Shown here piece after piece: positions 1 through 6,992 of a stretch of DNA of 15,094 nt. The number at the start of each line of letters is the position of its first letter. Position 1 is the first letter of the stretch. Source of the stretch: J088 sp003695505 [NCBI: Candidatus Dadabacteria bacterium] (GTDB lineage: Bacteria; J088). The position numbers were made by a program, and so were the translations under genes. The stretch spans positions 1 to 15,094 of the forward strand of contig RFIY01000249.1 of the NCBI GenBank assembly GCA_003695505.1. The letters are read 5' to 3'. The notes below the pieces were generated by a model. That model ran no database searches and was not told the origin of the DNA. It worked only from the letters and a program-made list of their open reading frames with translations.

Positions 1-137
1 ATGCCGATCCGCCCCTCGCTGTACCCGAGCGTGACCAGCCACTTCGGCAGGATCAGCAACCCCGAAACCGCGAGGAAGAACGTGAAGTGCATCCCGAGTA
101 CGAGACGCAACGGCCGATTGCGCAGCAATTCAAGCAT
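1..137 (-). CDS. MFS transporter, N-terminal fragment (cut by window edge)
   Basis: Reading the minus strand from an ATG at 137 gives 45 codons with no stop before the left edge. The peptide begins MLELLRNRPLRLVLGMHF and continues with a hydrophobic helix (about residues 15-30), then LPKWLVTLGYSEGRIG. A basic start, a first membrane helix, then a 'LP..L...G.s...iG' loop is the usual beginning of a major facilitator superfamily transporter, so a 12-helix inner-membrane permease is likely. The substrate cannot be told. No good Shine-Dalgarno site precedes the ATG; the in-frame ATG at codon 16 is an alternative start but would remove the basic lead-in. It is divergent from the oxidoreductase operon at 208, so it may move that operon's substrate or product; that is inference from position only. 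Confidence 0.68.
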   Translation of the reverse strand, partial: MLELLRNRPLRLVLGMHFTFFLAVSGLLILPKWLVTLGYSEGRIG

Positions 138-172
138 CCGAACATGATCGCAGCAGTCGGCATGGCGTGCAG

Positions 173-201
173 TTGCGCAATGTCCCCAAGTGAACGACAA
201 T
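173..201 (+). promoter_or_regulatory. Weak candidate promoter ahead of the GMC operon
   Basis: TTGCGC (173-178) and GACAAT (196-201) are separated by 17 bases. Each matches the sigma-70 consensus only partly. The predicted transcription start falls almost on the ATG at 208, which would give a leaderless mRNA, and indeed no Shine-Dalgarno site is visible before that ATG. The 138-207 gap is the only space between two divergent genes, so promoters for both must lie here or inside the genes. Confidence 0.25.
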
Positions 202-207
202 TCATAG

Positions 208-717
208 ATGGCGTTATTTCTGCTCATCGCGATCCTGCTTCTCCTCTTTATCGTGCTGCGCTTCCGCTATCCGCGGCCGGCACGCGACTATCGCCACCTT
301 CGTCCCGCGGATGTGTGCGTCGTCCACGCCGTATCGGATGTGATGTTTCCCGATGGCGGCGCCGTCGCCGTATCGGGGCGGACGGCGGATATCACAGGCT
401 ACATCGACCGCTATCTCGGCTGGCACGCGCCATCGCTGCGGTTTCTCGTGCGCCTGATGTTTGCGTTGATCGAACACGCCCCGCTGCTGTTCGTGCCAAC
501 GCTGAAACGGTTTTCGGATCTGCCTGCGGAGGCGCAGGAACGTTACCTTGCGGGGTGGGAGCACTCGCGCTTCTATCCGCGGCGCATGGTCTTTCAGAGC
601 CTGCGTGCGCTGATGTCGATGGCCTACCTGGCGTCACCCGATGTCGAACGCGCGATCGGCGTCGAGCGCCCGGAACGATGCGAGGCCGCCGCCATCGTCA
701 AACGGAGCGCAACGTGA
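208..717 (+). CDS. Membrane-anchored small partner of GMC oxidoreductase (gluconate 2-dehydrogenase subunit 3-like)
   Basis: A 169-residue protein with a single strongly hydrophobic segment at residues 2-17, followed by basic residues (RFRYPRPAR). The positive-inside rule then puts the rest in the cytoplasm, held at the inner membrane. The body shows the pattern of the small subunit or N-terminal domain found with GMC dehydrogenases and long-chain alcohol oxidases: a 'lrpaD..vv.avsdvmfP' start, a helix-rich middle, FSDLPAEAQERYLAGWEHS, then RRMVFQSLRALMSMAYLASPDVERAIG. There is no twin-arginine signal, unlike many subunit 3 proteins. Its TGA overlaps the GTG start of the downstream GMC gene (GTGA), implying coupled translation and a 1:1 complex. 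The likely role is to tether or stabilise the flavoprotein; it shows no redox-cofactor motif. The family call is by pattern recognition, not alignment. Confidence 0.72.
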   Translation: MALFLLIAILLLLFIVLRFRYPRPARDYRHLRPADVCVVHAVSDVMFPDGGAVAVSGRTADITGYIDRYLGWHAPSLRFLVRLMFALIEHAPLLFVPTLKRFSDLPAEAQERYLAGWEHSRFYPRRMVFQSLRALMSMAYLASPDVERAIGVERPERCEAAAIVKRSAT

Positions 718-2252
718 CCGACACCCTGTACGACGGCATCATCGAATACAAGGACTATACGGGCAACCGCCGCGAGTCTTGCGACGCGGTTGTGATCGGT
801 TCGGGGCCGACCGGTGCGGTGGCGGCCTGGCAGCTCGTCGACCGCGGCCTCGACGTGATCCTGCTCGAAGCCGGGCCGGTACGTCGCCCTCAGGATTTCA
901 CGCTGGATGGCGCAAAAACCCTTGCCGAAGTCTGCTACGAAGGCGGCCTCCGTGCGATGCGCGGCAAGCCCATGGTCCCAACCATGCAGGCGCGGGTTCT
1001 CGGCGGCGGCTCACACATCAACTCCGCCATTTGCGTGCGCACACCGCAGTTCTGTTTCGATGACTGGCGCGAGCGCTATGGCGTCGACTGGGTTGATCGC
1101 GCCACACTCGATCCACACTACGACCGCGTCGAGGCCTTCCTCGGCGTTGGGCCGACGCCCGCGGACGTGCTCGGCCGCAAGAACGAGCTGTTCCGCGATG
1201 CCTGCAATGCCCTCGGCATCCACAGCGAGCCGATGCCTCGCAACGTCCGCGGCTGCTGCGGCTGCGCCGAGTGTTTCACCGGCTGCCCGACGCGGGCCAA
1301 ACAGAGCATGGACATCAGTTACATCCCAGACGCGGTGCGCAAGGGAATGCGCGTGTTCACGTCGGCACAGGTCGTTGCGATCGACCACGACGGCCGACAG
1401 GCCTCTGGTGTCCGCGCGATCATCGTCGACCCGAGCGGTCGACCGAGCGGCCACGAGCTGCGCGTCGATGCCAAGAAAGTCATCCTCGCGGCCGGATGCC
1501 TGGCCACGCCGGTCCTGCTGCAAAAAAGCAACGTCCCCGATCCGCACAAACAGATCGGCAAAGGGCTGCAGGCACACCCTGGTTGTGCGCTGATGGGCAT
1601 CTTTCCCGATCCGGTCGATCCCTGGTTCGGTGCCACGCAGGGCTATCAGTCGCTGGAGTACCTGCGCGACGGCTTCAAGATGGAGACCCTCTGGGCGCCA
1701 CCCGCCATTCTTGCGGTTCGCCTGCCGGGCTTTGGCAAGCGGCTCAAGGAATACTACGGTAAGCTGCGCTACAGTGCGTTCTGGGACAGTTTCTTTGCGC
1801 TGAAACACTCGCAGGGCCGCGTCCGTGCCCGTCCTGGCCGTAGCTTCAATCCCGACGTGACCTACCGCGTCGACCGACGTGACATCCCGACGATCAAGAC
1901 CGGCCTGATCAAGCTCGCCGAACTCTTCTGGGCCGCCGGTGCAGAAGAGCTGCTACCTGGGATCTACGGCGTCCCCGAGGTCGTCACACGCGATCAGGGC
2001 CTGCGGCCATTTGAACAGGCCGACCTGAAGCCCGAACACATCGTCCTTGCCGCCACGCACCTGTTCAGCTCGACCCGGATGGGGCCCGACCCGAAAACAT
2101 CCGTCGTCGATCCGTACGCAGAACTGCACCACCTCAAAAACTGCCACATCGTCGACACCGGCATCATGCCGCGCAGCCCCGCCGTCAACCCGATGCTGAC
2201 CGGCATGGCGCTCGCCGACCGCCTCGCCGGCCAGATCGCCGAACGGATGTAG
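714..2252 (+). CDS. GMC-family FAD-dependent oxidoreductase with cysteine cluster
   Basis: A 512-residue flavoprotein that oxidises an alcohol or sterol-type substrate. The FAD-binding Rossmann motif is GSGPTGA (29-35), with the ribose-binding acidic residue in LLEAGP (E52). VLGGGSHINSA (96-106) is the second FAD contact. At 181-191 lies a cluster of five cysteines (CCGCAECFTGC), continuing into PTRAKQSMDISYIP, a signature of the long-chain alcohol oxidase / cholesterol-oxidase-like branch. The C-terminus holds the presumed catalytic pair: H449 in HLFSSTRMG and N492 in NPMLTGMALADRLA. The reading frame is open back to position 87, but the GTG at 714 is preferred because it overlaps the upstream stop by 4 bp and places the Rossmann motif about 28 residues in, as is normal. 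No signal peptide is present, so it should be cytoplasmic and bound to its anchored partner. The substrate is unknown. Confidence 0.88.
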   Translation: MTDTLYDGIIEYKDYTGNRRESCDAVVIGSGPTGAVAAWQLVDRGLDVILLEAGPVRRPQDFTLDGAKTLAEVCYEGGLRAMRGKPMVPTMQARVLGGGSHINSAICVRTPQFCFDDWRERYGVDWVDRATLDPHYDRVEAFLGVGPTPADVLGRKNELFRDACNALGIHSEPMPRNVRGCCGCAECFTGCPTRAKQSMDISYIPDAVRKGMRVFTSAQVVAIDHDGRQASGVRAIIVDPSGRPSGHELRVDAKKVILAAGCLATPVLLQKSNVPDPHKQIGKGLQAHPGCALMGIFPDPVDPWFGATQGYQSLEYLRDGFKMETLWAPPAILAVRLPGFGKRLKEYYGKLRYSAFWDSFFALKHSQGRVRARPGRSFNPDVTYRVDRRDIPTIKTGLIKLAELFWAAGAEELLPGIYGVPEVVTRDQGLRPFEQADLKPEHIVLAATHLFSSTRMGPDPKTSVVDPYAELHHLKNCHIVDTGIMPRSPAVNPMLTGMALADRLAGQIAERM

Positions 2253-2269
2253 CGCGGGCCGAGAGTCCT

Positions 2270-2297
2270 TTACATTGGCGGCGGGTTTCGCTAGACT
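2270..2297 (+). promoter_or_regulatory. Candidate sigma-70 promoter for the Hsp70-fusion gene
   Basis: TTTACA (2270-2275), a 16-base spacer and TAGACT (2292-2297) lie in the 98-bp gap between the GMC gene and the Hsp70-fusion start at 2351. The predicted start is near 2304, giving an untranslated leader of about 45 bases. It looks like a housekeeping promoter; no heat-shock (sigma-32) type -10 (CCCCAT-like) was seen, so heat induction is not indicated. The Shine-Dalgarno site before 2351 is weak. Confidence 0.5.
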
Positions 2298-2350
2298 CTA
2301 ACGTTGTTCGTTTCGCGAAACTGACTGGACCCGCAGAACTGGCGCCTCTG

Positions 2351-5300
2351 ATGACCGACTTCATTCTTGGCATCGACCTCGGCACGACCAACAGTTGCGT
2401 CGCCGTACACTTCGATGGTGCAACCGAAATCATTCCTGATCCGGACGGCTTCACGACCGTCCCAAGTGTGGTTCATATCGCCCCCGATGGCACACGAACG
2501 TTCGGCAGGCAGGCGCTCGACCGACGAGCGCACGACCCTGCGGCAACGATTTACGGGGCAAAACGTCTGATCGGACGGCCTGCCGACGCCGAAGAAATTC
2601 GCGATCTGCAGCGCTATTTCGCCTATACGATCGTTGCCGATGAAAAAGGTGAGCTGGCTGTAGAAGTGCATGGACAGCGCCACAGCGTCGTCGACATCAG
2701 CGCGTGGCTGCTCGACTATCTGCGGCGTAACGCCGAAGCCTGGCTCGAACAACCTGTTTCCCAGGCGGTCATCAGCGTACCGGCCTATTTCAACCAGCGA
2801 CAGCGCGACGCCGTACAGGAAGCCGGGCGTCGGGCGGGGCTTGACGTATTGCGGATCGTCAACGAGCCCACCGCCGCAGCACTCGCGTACCGCGCGGGGC
2901 AACAGGACCAGCGGCGCATCATCGTCTACGACCTTGGCGGCGGCACCTTCGATGTCACCGTGCTCGAACTGCGCGACCGCGTCTTCGAAGTACTGGCGAC
3001 CGGCGGCGACAGTTTTCTGGGCGGTCTCGACTTTGACCGATCGATTGCCGACCACCTTCGCGAACGCTTCGAGGCGAAGGAACAGGTCAATATCGCCAAT
3101 GATCAGGCAGCGATACAGCGCCTGATGCGCGCTGCGGAGCAGGCCAAGATCGATGCCGGCGCAGACAACCAGGCGCACATCACGATTCCGTTTCTGGCCA
3201 AGGCCGGCGAGCCTTTACCACGCCGTCTTGGGATCGACGACAGGTGCACGCTCGACGAGCTTGGTGCGTGGACCGATGATCTGATCGCACAGACGCTGAT
3301 CATCTGTGACGAGGTGCTTGTCGAAGCCGGAATGGTGGCCAGGGAGGTCGATGAGATCGTGCTGGTCGGCGGCATGACACGGTTCCCGCCGGTGCGCGCA
3401 CGCGTCGCCGGCCACTTCGGCGCCGAACCGCACACCGGCCTGAACCCGGATGAAGTCGTTGCCGCTGGCGCTGCGATCCTTGGCGACGCACTGGTTCGTC
3501 CATCCGAGGCCCTGGAACTGGTAGATGTTCTGCCGGTGTCGATCGGGATGACGGTCAACTATGGGCCATATGAGACCGTCCTGCACCGGAACACGCGCAT
3601 TCCGGCGCTCGTCGAACGCGACTTGCCGACGACCGTAGACGGGCAGACGGGACTGGCGATTCGCCTGTTTCAGGGCGAAAGCCCGAACCCCGCCGACAAC
3701 ACCTGGCTCGGCGAGCTGGTCATCACCGGTATCGAACCGCGACCCGCCGGAGAGATCTCGGTCAGACTGCGCCTCGCCCTCGACGACAACGGATTGCTTG
3801 AGGTGACGGCACACGAAGCATCGACCGGGCAACGCCTGGAACAACGCTTCGAGACGACGCCTCCCGTCGAGGTGACGCAGATCGTGACACCGGCCCCGTC
3901 GCCAGACGCTACTGAGACGCCCGAGCCTGAAACCGTTGCCGAACCAGTCGCACCGCAGCCAACCGCAACCGAAGCCCCGGTCGCAGACACCGAGGCCGTA
4001 CCCGTCACCGAGACGCCCGAGCCTGAAACCGTTGCCGAACCGGTCACGCCACAGCCAGTCGCAGCCGAAGCCTCGGTCGCAGACACCGAGACCGTACCCG
4101 CCACCGAGACGCCCGAGCCTGAAACCGTTGCCGAACCGGTCGGGCCGCAGCCAGACGCAACCGAAGCCCCTGTCGCGGACATCGAGACCGCCCCTGTCAC
4201 CGAAACACCCGAGCCTGAAACCGTTGCCGAACCGGTCGCACCACAGCCAGCCGCAACCGAAGCCCCGGTCACAGACGTCGAGCCCCCACCCGAACCGCCC
4301 GCAGCGGAAACGATCACCGAACCGGTTGCTGCACAACCGACCGCCACCGAAACGAATGGTGACAACCTCGGTGCCACCGCCGTCCCCGAAGCACCCGTGG
4401 TGGAACCGCTCACTGAGCCTGGCGAGCCCCTCGACGCCGCAATGGATACCGCGCCGGAGAGCCTGGATACGACGGCTGCCGAGCGTGAAACGCTGACGCA
4501 GAAGGTAACCGACGCCATCGAAGAACTGGTCGTTGCAACCGGAGAACTCGATGCACTCGACCAGGAATTGCGCCGGCTCGGCGGCGACCCTGAGATCGTC
4601 TGGTCCGGCTATGCCATGTTACGCGGTCAGCTCACCGACCTTCGCGCTGCGCCACCGGTGGTCGATCCGGAAGCAGACCTGGACACGCTGAAGCAGACGC
4701 TGGATCGATGTCATCGGCTCTCCCGCGAGTGGCACGGTCTCGAACCCGCACTACGCGAAGCCATTCAGGCGCAGCAGGCTGCGAATGCAGCACGCCTGGC
4801 GGCACTACGCAAAGATCTGCAGGAACGCCTGTCCACGCTCGAAGACCGGATCGCCCAGGCCGCGCTTCCCGATGATGAACAGCGGGCGTCCTTCGTTGAG
4901 GCACTCGAAACACAGATCGAGGAAGCGCGGCAGGTTGCACGGAATGCGCAGGCGAGCGAACAGCTCGCGGCCGTCGAAGCCGCGGCTCGCCAGTTTGCGC
5001 TGACTGAAAAGCAACTGTCGGAAACGCTGGCTGAAATCGAGCAGCACATCGCCTCTGCGCAGGCCGCGCGTGAGGCGGCGGCCGCGACACGTCTGGAATC
5101 TCTTCGCGCGCAGCTACGCGAATGCAGCAGCGCCATCGATGCACTCGAAGCGGACGCGGATCAACTACCCGACGTGGATCGTGACGAACTGAAGCAACGC
5201 ATTCTCTTGCTGCGGGACGACACGCTACAGCCAGGCGGCCAGCTCGCACGCGCGGCTGCGGATCCCGTCGGCAGCGATCTCGACGGCATCGAACGTGCGC

Positions 5301-6958
5301 TGACGGCCATTGCTGAAGGCATCGAACGAATCCGCGAGGAGATCTCTGAGATACTGGAACGCGAGCTGGCTGCACGTCTCAAACAGGCCGGTGCGAAGTT
5401 GCGCAAGGCACTCGAGCAACTGGAAGCCGAGCGCGGCCTGCTGCGCGACAGGCTCGCACGCGGCCGCGGCGTCGCTGAGAACCTGGCCGACGACGGTACA
5501 AGTCAGCTTGAGCAGCTTGCAGCCGCAGATCACGAAGCCGCAGAAGCCGTGCAGAAGGTTCGTAGCATGCTCGAAACGATCACGGCCAGCCCGTCAACCT
5601 GTGACCCTGCGGCACTTGAGCGGCAAGCCGCGGCCCTGCTGGATCGCGTTCAACAGTTGCATCGCGAGACCGACGGCGCGGTTGAACAACTTGAAGCACA
5701 GGCACGGGAGCGTCAGGAGCGCAAGAAAAAGCGCGGTGCCCTCGGGCGCATTTCGCTGAAACGCGTGCGCACAGACAAGAACGGCGCCTCCCAGGAAAGC
5801 GTTTCGGAAGCGTCCGACGCACCTCCGGAATCCGATACCAACGTCGAAACCGACGATGCGCTGTTCGAAGCTCAGGCGCCGACACTGGCCGAGGACGTCG
5901 AGGCTCCGTCGGAAAGCTATCAGGACATCACGCAATTGCTGACCATCGAGACCCCGCAGCCAGATAGCGAAGACGACGTTTCGTCGCTGTTTTTCACCGA
6001 GGACGACTTCGAGAACAGTGAGGATGACATTGTCGATCTGCCGCCGCCGGCGTCTGCGGCGCCTTCCCCCGTCGCCGACGTCGTCGAATCCGACGATTAC
6101 ATCGATCCGGACGCCTTTGCGGCAGATCTGGTAGCGCACGGCATCATCACATCGGCTCAGCTCGCCGAAGCCGACGCTGTACGCGAGCAACGGACACCGG
6201 GCTTTCGCGACTTTGCGGTTGCGCAGGGCTACCTCGACAACGAGAAAGCTGCGATGATCGAACGCGAGCAGGCCATGCTCGAACGCCAATACGACTACAA
6301 GAGCTTCGCAGAAACGACCGTCTATCTGGGCCTGATGACAGAAGAGGAGGTCGCGTCGATCGAGCAGGAGCGCCTGCGTACAGGCCCGGCACTCGAAGCG
6401 CTGCTCGTCGAACTGGGGTTCGTCGACCAGGAAACGCTGGCGGGCGAGCGCCAACGCTTCCAGCGCCAGCAAAGTTCTTCCACGCTGCAACAATTGCCAC
6501 TGCCGGATGCACTGCAGCGACCGGCTCTCGTACGCTTGCTGGCTGGCATTGCCCAAAAGCACGCAGCACAGCTGGCCGGATTGCAGCTCGCGCCTGAAGC
6601 AATGGAACCGGGCACGACATTCGATGCATACGCGATCGCCCACTTTGGTATCGACGGCGAGCTGACCGCGACCTGCGAGCTGCGCGCCGACTATGCCGCG
6701 ACCTATCTGCTTGCGACGGCACTGAACCCGGCCCTGGGCATGGTCGATGACCTCGATCCGGAGCTGCTCAAGGAGCAGTTCGCCGTATTCACGCAGCAGA
6801 TTTCTGACGAGACAAGCAAGCGACTGTCACAGATCCGCGGCGAATTGCGCTCTGGAACGGCCACGGGCGGTTCCGCGGACCAGCCCCCAGACGCCGCCAC
6901 CGCGCAGATTCACCTCACATCACCGCGCGGCTCCATCGTCCTCTGCTGGCACGAATAG
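2351..6958 (+). CDS. Giant multidomain Hsp70 (DnaK-like) fusion: Hsp70 / PET repeats / coiled coil / GspE-N-like / CheX-like
   Basis: A 1535-residue protein, far larger than DnaK (about 640). Residues 1-385 form a complete Hsp70 ATPase: IDLGTTNS (8-15), AKRLIGR with K71, NEPTAAALAY (171-180), DLGGGTFD (194-201), GGD (218-220), LVGGMTR (338-344). ELVDVLP (389-395) is the interdomain linker and about 395-505 the beta substrate-binding domain. The normal alpha-helical lid is missing. Instead come Pro/Glu/Thr-rich linker and repeats (510-700), a long charged coiled coil (about 710-1123), a lysine/arginine patch (RQERKKKR, then GRISLKRVR; 1121-1140), an acidic linker (1146-1250), a module with three 'lG.lt.eev' motifs like the GspE/MshE N-domain (about 1252-1372), and a CheX-like end (about 1383-1535, closing with TSPRGSIVLCWHE). 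The gene stands alone, without DnaJ or GrpE beside it. The Hsp70 part is certain; the GspE-N and CheX assignments are pattern-based and moderate. The CheX catalytic Glu/Asn pair does not seem conserved. Confidence 0.93.
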   Translation: MTDFILGIDLGTTNSCVAVHFDGATEIIPDPDGFTTVPSVVHIAPDGTRTFGRQALDRRAHDPAATIYGAKRLIGRPADAEEIRDLQRYFAYTIVADEKGELAVEVHGQRHSVVDISAWLLDYLRRNAEAWLEQPVSQAVISVPAYFNQRQRDAVQEAGRRAGLDVLRIVNEPTAAALAYRAGQQDQRRIIVYDLGGGTFDVTVLELRDRVFEVLATGGDSFLGGLDFDRSIADHLRERFEAKEQVNIANDQAAIQRLMRAAEQAKIDAGADNQAHITIPFLAKAGEPLPRRLGIDDRCTLDELGAWTDDLIAQTLIICDEVLVEAGMVAREVDEIVLVGGMTRFPPVRARVAGHFGAEPHTGLNPDEVVAAGAAILGDALVRPSEALELVDVLPVSIGMTVNYGPYETVLHRNTRIPALVERDLPTTVDGQTGLAIRLFQGESPNPADNTWLGELVITGIEPRPAGEISVRLRLALDDNGLLEVTAHEASTGQRLEQRFETTPPVEVTQIVTPAPSPDATETPEPETVAEPVAPQPTATEAPVADTEAVPVTETPEPETVAEPVTPQPVAAEASVADTETVPATETPEPETVAEPVGPQPDATEAPVADIETAPVTETPEPETVAEPVAPQPAATEAPVTDVEPPPEPPAAETITEPVAAQPTATETNGDNLGATAVPEAPVVEPLTEPGEPLDAAMDTAPESLDTTAAERETLTQKVTDAIEELVVATGELDALDQELRRLGGDPEIVWSGYAMLRGQLTDLRAAPPVVDPEADLDTLKQTLDRCHRLSREWHGLEPALREAIQAQQAANAARLAALRKDLQERLSTLEDRIAQAALPDDEQRASFVEALETQIEEARQVARNAQASEQLAAVEAAARQFALTEKQLSETLAEIEQHIASAQAAREAAAATRLESLRAQLRECSSAIDALEADADQLPDVDRDELKQRILLLRDDTLQPGGQLARAAADPVGSDLDGIERALTAIAEGIERIREEISEILERELAARLKQAGAKLRKALEQLEAERGLLRDRLARGRGVAENLADDGTSQLEQLAAADHEAAEAVQKVRSMLETITASPSTCDPAALERQAAALLDRVQQLHRETDGAVEQLEAQARERQERKKKRGALGRISLKRVRTDKNGASQESVSEASDAPPESDTNVETDDALFEAQAPTLAEDVEAPSESYQDITQLLTIETPQPDSEDDVSSLFFTEDDFENSEDDIVDLPPPASAAPSPVADVVESDDYIDPDAFAADLVAHGIITSAQLAEADAVREQRTPGFRDFAVAQGYLDNEKAAMIEREQAMLERQYDYKSFAETTVYLGLMTEEEVASIEQERLRTGPALEALLVELGFVDQETLAGERQRFQRQQSSSTLQQLPLPDALQRPALVRLLAGIAQKHAAQLAGLQLAPEAMEPGTTFDAYAIAHFGIDGELTATCELRADYAATYLLATALNPALGMVDDLDPELLKEQFAVFTQQISDETSKRLSQIRGELRSGTATGGSADQPPDAATAQIHLTSPRGSIVLCWHE
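3911..4294 (+). repeat. Four tandem 96-bp repeats inside the Hsp70-fusion gene
   Basis: Four in-frame units start at 3911, 4007, 4103 and 4199. Each encodes 32 residues of the form TETPEPETVAEPV-x-PQP-x-A-x-EA-x-V-x-D-x-E. A core within each unit (the part encoding EPETVAEP) is identical or nearly identical at DNA level in all four, while the second half drifts. A degenerate fifth copy follows (ETITEPVAAQPTATE at residues 653-667). The period is exactly divisible by three, so copy-number changes would keep the frame. The peptide is acidic, proline-rich and certainly disordered: a spacer between the Hsp70 domain and the coiled coil. Confidence 0.95.
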
Positions 6959-6992
6959 GCGCCGCGTCTGGCTCCGCATTCTGGCAGGGACG

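Noticed and set aside
87-713. Upstream extension of the GMC reading frame (open from 87)
   Set aside because: This part overlaps the well-supported small-subunit gene in another frame, and its translation is arginine/proline-rich without GMC similarity. The GTG at 714 has a 4-bp coupling overlap and the correct distance to the FAD motif.
3911-4294. CRISPR-like array
   Set aside because: Units are 96 bp with no separate unique spacers, and the repeat is an in-frame coding repeat.
3215-4518. Long minus-strand open frames opposite the repeat region (373 and 282 codons)
   Set aside because: Their translations are monotonous Gly/Ser/Thr/Cys/Arg repeats that mirror the 96-bp tandem repeats; the plus-strand Hsp70 frame is clearly the coding one.
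4632-6722. Minus-strand open frames opposite the coiled coil and C-terminal region (247, 349 and 191 codons)
   Set aside because: Composition is Arg/Ala/Cys-biased as expected for antisense of GC-rich coding DNA. No family motif, no start signals.
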